From positions 1 to 14,921 of the forward strand of contig JAYUMV010000089.1 of NCBI GenBank assembly GCA_043762265.1: a stretch of 14,921 nt of DNA, read 5' to 3'. This DNA is from JANXLO01 sp043762265 (GTDB taxonomy: Bacteria; Armatimonadota; Chthonomonadetes; Chthonomonadales; Chthonomonadaceae). The notes below the pieces were generated by a model, which had not been told where the DNA came from, did no database searches, and saw only the letters and a program-made list of their open reading frames with translations. Shown here piece by piece: positions 6,822-13,369 of this stretch (positions are counted from its first letter, which is position 1; each line of letters opens with the position of its first letter). Made by a program: the position numbers and the translations under genes.

Positions 6822-7201
6822 TTCTCAACCGCCTTCTGCCCGACACGTTTGGGCTTGGGAGCCGGAAGGGAGAGCACATAATCCACGCTCTGCTCTACCC
6901 AGACCGCGAGTTCCTTTTCCGCAGCACAAATGCGCTCCGGCACGACGATATACTGCTTGCTTTCGGGGGCATCGGGCTCGTAGCGCAGTCGCTTCGCTCC
7001 TTCGAGTCCCAACAGTTTTTCCTGGATTGCGGGAGCTAATTTGAGCGCCAAGCCGATATTCGACAGGGAGGCGAAGACACGCCCCTCGACGTAGCCGCTC
7101 ACTCCCCCAAACATCGGTTTGAAAACCCAGTCTCGTGCCACAGGCAGGGATTTTATCGTGTGCACCAGTTGCTCCTGCATCACCTTCAGATCAGGCTCCA
7201 T
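6818..7201 (-). CDS. TfoX N-terminal-domain protein
   Basis: This small protein of 127 residues has a single TfoX_N domain, recognised from KPMFGGVSGYVEGRVFA (starting near residue 28), the following LALKLAP strand, and the closing pattern ending VPER followed by EKELAVWV. The C-terminal tail is lysine- and proline-rich. There is no TfoX C-terminal (helix-hairpin-helix-like) domain. Full-length TfoX/Sxy regulates competence, but stand-alone N-domain proteins are widespread with no established role. The ATG at 7201 is preferred, with GAAAGG about 10 nt upstream. A GTG at 7222 would add seven residues but lacks a ribosome site. It follows kptA by 26 nt and overlaps the GH16-like start by 4 nt. 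Confidence 0.8.
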   Translation of the reverse strand: MEPDLKVMQEQLVHTIKSLPVARDWVFKPMFGGVSGYVEGRVFASLSNIGLALKLAPAIQEKLLGLEGAKRLRYEPDAPESKQYIVVPERICAAEKELAVWVEQSVDYVLSLPAPKPKRVGQKAVEK

Positions 7202-7227
7202 CGGATCTTGCACCTTTCTCACGCGTC

Positions 7228-7773
7228 TCAGCGTGGCTTGATGAACTCTGGGCTAACGCTATCGGTCAGCCATACCCCATTCTCAGAACGGTAAAAGACG
7301 TGCCCCGCACGGTGCATCGCCGCAGCATCGACCCGCAAAACCACCGGGCTGCCATGCCGCCTCCCGACCGCTGTGGCGGTCTCAACATCCTGGCTTAAGT
7401 GGACATGATGCCGATCCCGCTTCAAGATGCCTTCGCGCAAAATCGATTCCAGACTTCTTGTCGCAGTACCGTGGTAAAGTTCATCCGGCGGGATCACAGG
7501 CTGCAATTGCAAATCGACCTCGACCGAGTGCCCCTGATTGGCCCGGATTTTGTCGCCTGTTGCGTTAAAGGCAAACCGCTGTTTGTCGTTGCTGTTCACG
7601 ACCTCTTCCAGGGCTTGCCGGGTAAAACTCACATTATTAAACGCTTTCGCGTTCGCGATCAGGGTATTGACGTCTACCCATCCTCCTGGCTCCAGGGTCA
7701 GCCTTGCATCCTGCGGCTGATGGCGCAGCAGACGCGAAAGATATTTACTCAAACGAACATCGTGTAGTTGCAT
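7228..7773 (-). CDS. kptA: RNA 2'-phosphotransferase Tpt1/KptA
   Basis: KptA transfers an internal RNA 2'-phosphate to NAD+, giving ADP-ribose 1'',2''-cyclic phosphate and nicotinamide. In eukaryotes this finishes tRNA splicing; in bacteria the natural substrate is not known. The 181-residue length is typical. Conserved blocks are LSKYLSRLLRH (8-18, including R17), DKIRANQGHS (74-83), YHGT (100-103), RHHVHLS (121-127), GRRHG (137-141) and NGVWLTD (165-171), so the N-terminal winged-helix lobe and the NAD-binding lobe both look intact. AAAGG lies upstream of the ATG at 7773. It is 136 nt downstream of the ankyrin gene; that gap shows an imperfect GTGT/ACAC inverted repeat (7811-7824) but no clear promoter or terminator. 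It is followed closely by the tfoX-like gene. Confidence 0.95.
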   Translation of the reverse strand: MQLHDVRLSKYLSRLLRHQPQDARLTLEPGGWVDVNTLIANAKAFNNVSFTRQALEEVVNSNDKQRFAFNATGDKIRANQGHSVEVDLQLQPVIPPDELYHGTATRSLESILREGILKRDRHHVHLSQDVETATAVGRRHGSPVVLRVDAAAMHRAGHVFYRSENGVWLTDSVSPEFIKPR

Positions 7774-7909
7774 CTCGCAATCCTTTGTGCTCCACTATTT
7801 CGGTATCCCCGTGTATGATGACACAAAGGGCTAAACGTGTCCAAATCCTCTTGCCGGTTGAGAAACGACCGCTGTATGGCAGAGCGCGTAACCCCCTTTT
7901 CTCCCTCCG

Positions 7910-8815
7910 CTACTCTTTCGCCCCATGTTGTTTGAGAACGTTCATCAGTTCTTTATGTTCTTCTACAGAGTAAAAGTCGGCGTATTGCTTGGCGTGTGCG
8001 CAGACGTTCATTCCCTTGTTGTCTATTGCATTGACATCTGCGCCGTACGGAATCAGCAGTTTCGCCGATGCCGGATTGGTGGCATACATCAAGGGAGTGC
8101 ATCCCTCGTTGTCTCTAGCCTTGGGATCGGCCCCTGCTGCAAGCAAAAGAGCCATGATTTCGGAACCCTGCGCCCGCTTCATGGCAGCCATATACAAAGG
8201 AGTGACGCCCTCCGCACTGCGAACATTGGGCGACGCTCCCTGCTGGAGCAGTATCTTCGTGCATTGGGCGTCGGCTCCGATGAGAGGATAGGAGCCATTT
8301 TGCTCTCTGGCATTAGCATCCGCTCCACGCAGGAGCAGTCGCTGGACCGTTCTGGGCATTCCGTAAGCCGCCGCTGCCGCCAGCGGAGTACGAGCTCCAT
8401 CGATGATGAAATGACTATCCGCTCCAGCCATCACGAGCGCTTCACCGATCGCATCGTAATCAGAAAGACCCTTATCAGAAGGGTGATATTCGCCGGAATA
8501 CGCCTCGCCAATGATGAGCTTCAATACAGAGAGCTTTTCGCCTCTTTGGGTCAGGGTCATTTGCCGAGGAGTAAAGAGATGTTTGATAAAATGCAGGAAG
8601 CTGAGATCTTGCTCTTGCTGATACTGCGTATTGGGGTTTGCCCCCCGGTTTAACAGGGCAATCACTGTCGGGGCGTCTATCCTGAAGACCGCTGTTGACA
8701 GAGCGATGTCCAGCTTCGCCTGCCGGGAGGCGCGCTGATAGGAACCGCCTACCAGGACAACCCCGATAAGCAATACAAACGAAGTCAAATACCGCCATAA
8801 GCAACGCTTTTTCAT
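7910..8815 (-). CDS. Membrane-anchored ankyrin-repeat protein
   Basis: This 301-residue protein has a basic start (MKKRCLWRY) and one hydrophobic segment (about 8-24) acting as an anchor or uncleaved signal. Ankyrin repeats follow: partial repeats at about 37-64 (IALLNRGANPNTQ) and 120-135, then clearer ones at 142-170 (ARTPLAAAA through GADANARE), 174-200, 204-234 (GVTPLYMAA), 238-263 (GCTPLMYA) and 267-298. No enzymatic domain is visible. A GAGG site lies about 10 nt before the ATG. It begins 19 nt after the SUKH-CYTH stop, so the two are very likely one transcript. Ankyrin proteins are protein-binding scaffolds, and in bacteria they often act as partners or immunity proteins of toxins. The partner here is not known. 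Confidence 0.88.
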   Translation of the reverse strand: MKKRCLWRYLTSFVLLIGVVLVGGSYQRASRQAKLDIALSTAVFRIDAPTVIALLNRGANPNTQYQQEQDLSFLHFIKHLFTPRQMTLTQRGEKLSVLKLIIGEAYSGEYHPSDKGLSDYDAIGEALVMAGADSHFIIDGARTPLAAAAAYGMPRTVQRLLLRGADANAREQNGSYPLIGADAQCTKILLQQGASPNVRSAEGVTPLYMAAMKRAQGSEIMALLLAAGADPKARDNEGCTPLMYATNPASAKLLIPYGADVNAIDNKGMNVCAHAKQYADFYSVEEHKELMNVLKQHGAKE

Positions 8816-8834
8816 CGAGTATTTTCCTCAGAGA

Positions 8835-9833
8835 TCATACTGAGTGCGCTCGCGCCAAGCTGGCTCCTAAGAAGCGTGGATCGGCAGTGACGTCTTCGAA
8901 GGCAAAGGGAGGGAAGGCGATCTCTATCAACTCGGCGACCGAATGCGCCTCGCACTCACAGAGATAGAGACCGATCCAGCGTCCCATATGTGCGTCGATA
9001 CTGAACCAACGCCCGTGATATTCGTAGCGATAACGGCGTTTCACCAGGTCATGACCAGGCAAGATATGCAGGCTTTCGTACTCCTCACGTGTGAGATAGA
9101 TATTGACGATAGGCTCCTCGTACTTCCCAGTGTTGCCGTACTTTTTACAGAGTTTGAAGATGCTTTCCGTCGCGCCGCACTCGGTCATTTTGCGCAGGCG
9201 CAATCGTCCTGCATCGAGATAGCGATCTTCAATATCTGTATAGCGCAGTCCGCTCAGGTCGGGAAGCAGTTCAAGTGGAATCCGCATTCGCCGTTCTATC
9301 TCCAGTTGAGCGTATTTTGGCATATTCATGTTCCACTCCTTGTCCGCTCGCTCAGCCTCATATACCCTTTCTTTTTCCTCTTCTTCCACCATAAAAGCAA
9401 AGTAGTGGGTAAAGTCCGTAAACGGCTGGACAAGTTCCGGTGGCAGAGGGTCTCTGTCTGCAAGCAGTTTGGCATTCGGAGTATCAATCCAGTAGATAAG
9501 TGTAGGCAAATCGTCCGTTTTCATCGTCTTTAAAAACACGACACTCTCATCTAATTCAGCCAGTATGATGAACCAGTGAGGCAAGTCGATTAATTCGCGA
9601 AGACGCAGCGTCAGAGTGACGACATCGTATCCCCAACTGGTGAGGCGCAAGTGATAATTCGGCATGGCACCAAACGTCCCACCATCGTATACGGAGCTTA
9701 TTTCCTTCAAATCTTGTGGCAGAACGATGTCTAAGGCATTCTCGACAGATGCCAGATTGTCGTCGTATAAGGGAACATCCGGGAGCAAGAGCCGATACCG
9801 ATCCATCAAATTTTTGACCAATACTTCGTCCAT
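8835..9833 (-). CDS. SUKH (SMI1/KNR4) - CYTH/triphosphate-tunnel fusion protein
   Basis: This is a 332-residue two-domain cytoplasmic protein. Residues about 25-148 resemble a SUKH (SMI1/KNR4) domain, with NALDIVLPQDLKEISSVYDGG (32-52) as the core motif and a terminal FTDFTHYFAFM. A charged, probably coiled linker (150-168) leads to a CYTH / triphosphate tunnel metalloenzyme domain (about 174-327). There I see LEIERRM (177-183), YLDAGRLRLR (205-214), FKLCKKYG (226-233), YLTREEYESL (246-255), VKRRYRY (264-270), FSIDAHMG (277-284), LYLCECE (289-295) and EDVTADPRFLGASLA (313-327). The usual E-x-E-x-K reads E178-x-E180-x-R182. CYTH proteins act on nucleotide or inorganic triphosphates, or make cAMP. 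Activity here is uncertain given the Lys-to-Arg change. GGAAG lies 5 nt before the ATG. The ankyrin gene follows after 19 nt. I assigned both domains by eye: SUKH moderately sure, CYTH fairly sure. Confidence 0.78.
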   Translation of the reverse strand: MDEVLVKNLMDRYRLLLPDVPLYDDNLASVENALDIVLPQDLKEISSVYDGGTFGAMPNYHLRLTSWGYDVVTLTLRLRELIDLPHWFIILAELDESVVFLKTMKTDDLPTLIYWIDTPNAKLLADRDPLPPELVQPFTDFTHYFAFMVEEEEKERVYEAERADKEWNMNMPKYAQLEIERRMRIPLELLPDLSGLRYTDIEDRYLDAGRLRLRKMTECGATESIFKLCKKYGNTGKYEEPIVNIYLTREEYESLHILPGHDLVKRRYRYEYHGRWFSIDAHMGRWIGLYLCECEAHSVAELIEIAFPPFAFEDVTADPRFLGASLARAHSV

Positions 9834-9897
9834 GATGCTTCCGTTCGTTAGAAGATGACCGACTTTCTGCTCTCTGGCATTCCTCCCTTCCTACATC

Positions 9898-10106
9898 ATT
9901 ACTCAACTTGCTATCCCTAGGATGGCGTAGGCCACAAAGGTGGACAAGACTTTGCTCAAGAGTAGCACTTCGACTGGGCGAACGTTCTCGGCCACGACAC
10001 AGCCCTCCGTTCGGATCAGAATTCGTTTGGTCACGAACACTGTACTGAAAAGAGAATGTCATGCGCTTACAACAAACGAACGACCATCAGTGGCAAGTTG
10101 AGTAAT
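9898..10106. repeat. 14-bp perfect inverted repeats bounding a 209-bp non-coding segment
   Basis: ATTACTCAACTTGC at 9898-9911 recurs as its exact reverse complement GCAAGTTGAGTAAT at 10093-10106. The segment lies in the 344-nt gap (9834-10177) between the beta-lactamase-like and SUKH-CYTH genes. No flanking direct duplication is evident. The same gap contains a small palindrome ATCC-CTA-GGAT (about 9915-9925) and an AT-rich hairpin TAATG-ATAA-CATTA (10127-10140) just downstream of the beta-lactamase-like stop. I see no gene or convincing promoter in the gap. Confidence 0.45.
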
Positions 10107-10177
10107 AGCTATGTAACTCGTCCAATTAATGATAACATTACTCCAGCACCAACCCTTCAAGTACAAGCTGTTGCTCT

Positions 10178-11509
10178 CTATGATTTTAATGAGGCCACCG
10201 AAACTTTTTTTGCTTCCACCTCCACATCCGCCTGCCTCAGTGTCAGATGACTTACGCCGCCTTTGCGGACGGTGTGGAAGGTGAGGGTGTCTTTGTTGTC
10301 TTCGCGGTAGAAGACGGTCTCCGACTTCGGGAGGAACCGGTTGCGCGCGGCGTTGGAGGTGACCTGCAGGCAACCGTCCTGGCTCTCCACGCTTAACGTG
10401 ACGCCGGGCATCAACTCGTAAGCTCCGACGTAGGCGGCGAGTAGGGCTTCGGGGAGCTTAGCCGGGGTTGTTACCTCAGGTATGTCGTACTTTTCCTCGA
10501 AGAGGATGGCGCCCAGCGCCTTTGTCACCTCGGTGAAAGCGGCGACTTCGGAGTTGCACAGCGCGATAACGCAGGCAGTCTCATCCGGGAATCGGATGAA
10601 ATTGGCGCGAAAGCCGTTGATACCTCCTGCATGGCCGACCGTTCTCCGATTGTGTTCCCGGCCTATTACCAGACCATACCCATAGGGGGCGAGAAGCGGC
10701 GTTATCATCGTCATGCGCGCGTGCGAATCCTTTGTTATAAGACGTTCTGCGAAGAGAGCCTGGTCCCAGCGGTAGAGGTCTTCGACGGTCGAGTAGAGCG
10801 CTCCCGCCGCGTACGGGAAGCCCATGTCTACATAGGCAGTCACGACCCATTCGCCGCCTTTCCGGGTATACCCGCTTGCACGGTGAGGGAGAACGGTCTC
10901 GAAACGGTCGTAGCCGCTGTCGGCCATCTGCAGCGGATCGAAGATCTGCTCCCGAAGGAAGGCTTCGTAGGAGACTCCCGAGGCGCGTTCTATGATGTCT
11001 CCCAGGAGAATGTAGCCAGAGTTGCTGTACCGGTACTGGCTGCCTGGGCGGAATTCGACCGGTTTCTTCCGGAAGAGTTCGATGACCTCGCGCACTGTCA
11101 GCGGCAGTCGCGCCGTTGTCTCTAAGCAGCCGGGAAAGTCCGTCAGATTGACCAGTCCTGCCGTATGGTTCAGGAGGTGGTGAATAGTGATCTCCTTCCA
11201 GGATTCCGGGCTGTATGGAAGGTGCTGGAGGACAGGATCGTGGACACTGAGTTTGCCCTGTTCCGCTAGGATCATGATGGCCATGGCGGTGAACTGCTTG
11301 GTGATCGACCCTATCCGGAATTTGGTTTGAGATGTGTTCGGGACGCGGTGTTCCCTGTTGGCGAGGTCGTAACCGGCGCTGTGCAAAATCTTACCTTTTT
11401 GAGCAAGCAGGACAGACCCGGAAAATTTCCCGGCCTGTGTCATGGCCTGCATATACGTTTCGACTGTCGCGACGATGTCCTTCTCGCTGCCCTTATTGCC
11501 TTTTGTCAT
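10178..11509 (-). CDS. Serine beta-lactamase/D-Ala-D-Ala peptidase-fold hydrolase
   Basis: This 443-residue protein of the class C beta-lactamase / Pbp4*-EstB superfamily (PF00144 type) has all three catalytic motifs: S68-I-T-K71 (SxxK), Y161-S-N163 (YxN), and H293-A-G-G (the HxG position equivalent to KTG). The catalytic domain ends near 345. A C-terminal beta-rich extension (about 352-443) starts LPEALLAAYVGAYEL, as in the lipocalin-like tail often seen in this family. No signal peptide precedes the domain, and AGGAG 8 nt before the ATG at 11509 fixes the start. It therefore looks cytoplasmic, which argues for an esterase or peptidase acting on small molecules rather than a periplasmic beta-lactamase. 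The upstream in-frame-interrupted membrane ORF ends only 17 nt before its start. No terminator is visible after its stop. Confidence 0.9.
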   Translation of the reverse strand: MTKGNKGSEKDIVATVETYMQAMTQAGKFSGSVLLAQKGKILHSAGYDLANREHRVPNTSQTKFRIGSITKQFTAMAIMILAEQGKLSVHDPVLQHLPYSPESWKEITIHHLLNHTAGLVNLTDFPGCLETTARLPLTVREVIELFRKKPVEFRPGSQYRYSNSGYILLGDIIERASGVSYEAFLREQIFDPLQMADSGYDRFETVLPHRASGYTRKGGEWVVTAYVDMGFPYAAGALYSTVEDLYRWDQALFAERLITKDSHARMTMITPLLAPYGYGLVIGREHNRRTVGHAGGINGFRANFIRFPDETACVIALCNSEVAAFTEVTKALGAILFEEKYDIPEVTTPAKLPEALLAAYVGAYELMPGVTLSVESQDGCLQVTSNAARNRFLPKSETVFYREDNKDTLTFHTVRKGGVSHLTLRQADVEVEAKKVSVASLKS

Positions 11510-11526
11510 AGTTCTATTCTCCTGCC

Positions 11527-11847
11527 CTATTCTACCCTGACGACCTGATACAGTCCTATCAGCGCGCCCCCAATCCCCACCCCCCAGGTCACGGCCATCC
11601 TTATCTTTAGCGCCACGTCGCCCCTACCGAAGACCTTGAGCAGCTCAATCGCGCCACGACGGTGGTCTTAGTTCCCGTTCGGCGGCCAGACACAGAACAC
11701 GACCACTATCGCTGCCATCACGAGTAATCCGATCAGTCGATTTTGAAGTGCACTTCGCTCTTTGTTGCGGACATTCCTCCGGACTGGGGATGTCGTTTTG
11801 GCTGGAAAGGTCCTTCTAAGGCGGATAACCAGGCTTCCTTTCTCCAC
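11527..11847 (-). pseudogene. Possible stop-interrupted small two-TM membrane protein
   Basis: Reading leftward from about 11847, one frame encodes a basic stretch and a hydrophobic segment (LIGLLVMAAIVVVFCVW), ends at TAA 11668-11670, and then continues in the same frame for 46 codons to TAG 11527-11529. The second part has a basic linker (DHRRGAIELLKVFGRG) and another hydrophobic segment (VTWGVGIGGALIGLYQVV). The two parts together look like a small protein with two membrane segments broken by one stop. Alternatively the second part could start at GTG 11616 (AGGGG upstream) as a 29-residue peptide. I do not recognise the family. The first part has no convincing start and runs into the repeat element at 11848. 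It stops 17 nt before the beta-lactamase-like gene. Confidence 0.3.
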
Positions 11848-11901
11848 GTGTCCGAAGGACACCCCGGCGAAGCCGCGTAGCGAGGGATAACATCCCTTGA
11901 T
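11848..11901 (-). repeat. Triple-hairpin REP-like repeat, copy 2
   Basis: Read on the minus strand this 54-nt copy begins ATCAAGG, then AGGGAT-GTT-ATCCCT, then the same 20-nt core TCGCTACGCGGCTTCGCCGG (11883-11864), then GTGTCC-TTC-GGACAC (11862-11848). Compared with copy 1 at 367-420 the core is unchanged. Both outer stems have different bases that keep the pairing. Orientation is opposite to copy 1. A further small stem CGCC-CAAA-GGCG (11902-11913) adjoins it. Confidence 0.7.
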
Positions 11902-11974
11902 CGCCCAAAGGCGCGTAGAGGATTCATCTCGGCGATCTAAGGGACAAGATAAGCCGTGTCGGGAAGGGGGACGG

Positions 11975-12003
11975 GGGGTTAGGTACCCCGCTCACGCTTC
12001 GAC
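11975..12003 (+). repeat. Degenerate relative of the triple-hairpin repeat
   Basis: The stem GGGG-TTAGGTA-CCCC (11975-11989) is followed by GCTCACGCTTCGACG. This resembles the first stem and core start of copy 1 (GGGGTTGGCACCCC then TCGCTACGCGGCTTCG) with a few gaps. The third hairpin is absent. Similarity is modest and could be chance. Apart from the repeats, interrupted ORF and terminator, the 574-nt region 11510-12083 has nothing I can support. Confidence 0.3.
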
Positions 12004-12026
12004 GTATAGCCTGTATTGCCTGAATG

Positions 12027-12062
12027 AAAAAAGCTCCTCCGGGAAGTCCCGGAGGAGCGCTG
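12027..12062 (-). terminator. Strong intrinsic terminator after the pdh operon
   Basis: A perfect 12-bp GC-rich stem, GCTCCTCCGGGA (12033-12044) and TCCCGGAGGAGC (12047-12058), is followed on the minus strand by six T residues (A 12027-12032 on the plus strand). It lies 25 nt past the E2 stop codon. A run of five T (12064-12068) on the other side could make it work in the plus direction too. Confidence 0.9.
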
Positions 12063-12083
12063 GTTTTTCGGAAACGAAGTTGC

Positions 12084-13346
12084 CTACGAGAGGAGGGAGA
12101 AGGGGGCTTCGAGCGCCTTCTTTACCTCTTGCAGGAACTTGGCTGCGACGACGCCGTCGAGGAGGCGGTGGTCGGCGGAGAGGGTGATCTTCATCAGAGA
12201 GCGGATGGTCAGATCGTCGCTATCGGATTTGACGACGGGAGTGCGGACGATGCCGCCGATCGCCAGGATTGCCGCTTCCGGCGGGTTGACGATGGCGATA
12301 AACTCGTCCACGCCCATCATGCCGAGGTTGGAGACGCTGAATGTGCCGCCGCTATAGTCGGCAGGAGTCAGTTGACCGTTGCGCGCTTTGCCGATCAGGG
12401 CTTTGGCCTCGGCAGAGATCTGCCGCAGGGTCTTTGTGTGGCAGTCACGCACGACCGGAATGATCAGGCCGTCCTCGATGCCTACTGCGACGCCGATATG
12501 GGCCTCTGCGTACTGGCGGATCGTGTTCTCGGGGGTCCAGGTGGTGTTGACCGCCGGGACTTTCGCCAGACCGATCGCACAGGCTTTTACGATCAGGTCG
12601 TTGACCGTCACTTTGCCCAGCTCCGGGTCGGCGTTCAGGTCTTTCAACAGCTTCTGCGCGCGATCCATCTCCACGACCATCGTGACGTAGAAGTGCGGAA
12701 TCGTGGTCTTGCTCAGCACGGTGCGATTGGCGATCGCCGCACGCATCTTCGACACTTTTGTCTCGGAAGCCGTAAGAGTAGGCGCAGTCGTCGGTTTGGT
12801 AGTAGGCGGAGGGCCGACAGCGGGCGCGACCGGAGTCGTGGCCGACTTCTCTTTGAACTCCATGACGTCCCGTTCAACGATACGTCCGTTCGGGCCGGAG
12901 CCGGTGACCTGCGCGATGTCGATGCCCAGCGCTTCCGCGACCTTCCGGGCCAGTGGCGACGATTTCACGCGCTCGCCCTGCGGTCCTGTGATCGGAGCGG
13001 CAGCGGGTGTAGGCGCCGCTTCGACAACGGGTGACGCTTTGACCTCGACCACAGGAACCGATTTCGCTTCCACAGCGGGCTTGACGCCATTAACGGTTTT
13101 CGCGGGCACCGTGGCGCTCCCGATAATCGCGATCACATCGCCGACGGGAACCGTCTCTCCGACTTGAACGATGATCTTCGTCAGGGTGCCCGTCTCATAA
13201 GCGGCGATCTCAACGTTGGCCTTATCGGTTTCGACCTCGGCGATCGGCTCCCCGTTCGTGACCGTGTCGCCCTCTTTCTTGAGCCAGACGTTGATCGTTC
13301 CCTCTTCCATTCCGTCGCCCATTTTGGGCATTCGGATCTCTGCCAT
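12084..13346 (-). CDS. pdhC: Pyruvate dehydrogenase complex E2, dihydrolipoyl acetyltransferase
   Basis: E2 is the core of the pyruvate dehydrogenase complex. It moves the acetyl group from its lipoyl arm to CoA. The 420-residue protein has one lipoyl domain (1-78) with the lipoylated lysine K42 in ETDKANVE. A long Ala/Pro/Val linker (80-125) leads to a peripheral subunit-binding domain (129-161: SSPLARKVAEALGI through NGRIVERDV). A second linker leads to the catalytic acetyltransferase domain (about 195-420) with the active-site motif ADHRLLDG (H393, D397). Single-lipoyl architecture is as in many Gram-positive and deep-branching bacteria. The start is supported by GGAGA 7 nt upstream. It follows E1 beta by 23 nt and is the last gene before the terminator. 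Branched-chain 2-oxo acid specificity cannot be excluded by sequence alone. Confidence 0.93.
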   Translation of the reverse strand: MAEIRMPKMGDGMEEGTINVWLKKEGDTVTNGEPIAEVETDKANVEIAAYETGTLTKIIVQVGETVPVGDVIAIIGSATVPAKTVNGVKPAVEAKSVPVVEVKASPVVEAAPTPAAAPITGPQGERVKSSPLARKVAEALGIDIAQVTGSGPNGRIVERDVMEFKEKSATTPVAPAVGPPPTTKPTTAPTLTASETKVSKMRAAIANRTVLSKTTIPHFYVTMVVEMDRAQKLLKDLNADPELGKVTVNDLIVKACAIGLAKVPAVNTTWTPENTIRQYAEAHIGVAVGIEDGLIIPVVRDCHTKTLRQISAEAKALIGKARNGQLTPADYSGGTFSVSNLGMMGVDEFIAIVNPPEAAILAIGGIVRTPVVKSDSDDLTIRSLMKITLSADHRLLDGVVAAKFLQEVKKALEAPFSLLS

Positions 13347-13369
13347 CAGTTCTCTCCGTTCATTCTAAA

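Noticed and set aside
9556..10062. 168-codon minus-strand frame reaching from the non-coding gap into the 5' part of the SUKH-CYTH gene
   Set aside because: Most of it is out of frame inside a supported gene, and the gap portion shows no recognisable protein.
12024..13034. 336-codon plus-strand open frame opposite the E2 gene
   Set aside because: Shadow of the E2 gene; starts within the terminator hairpin.
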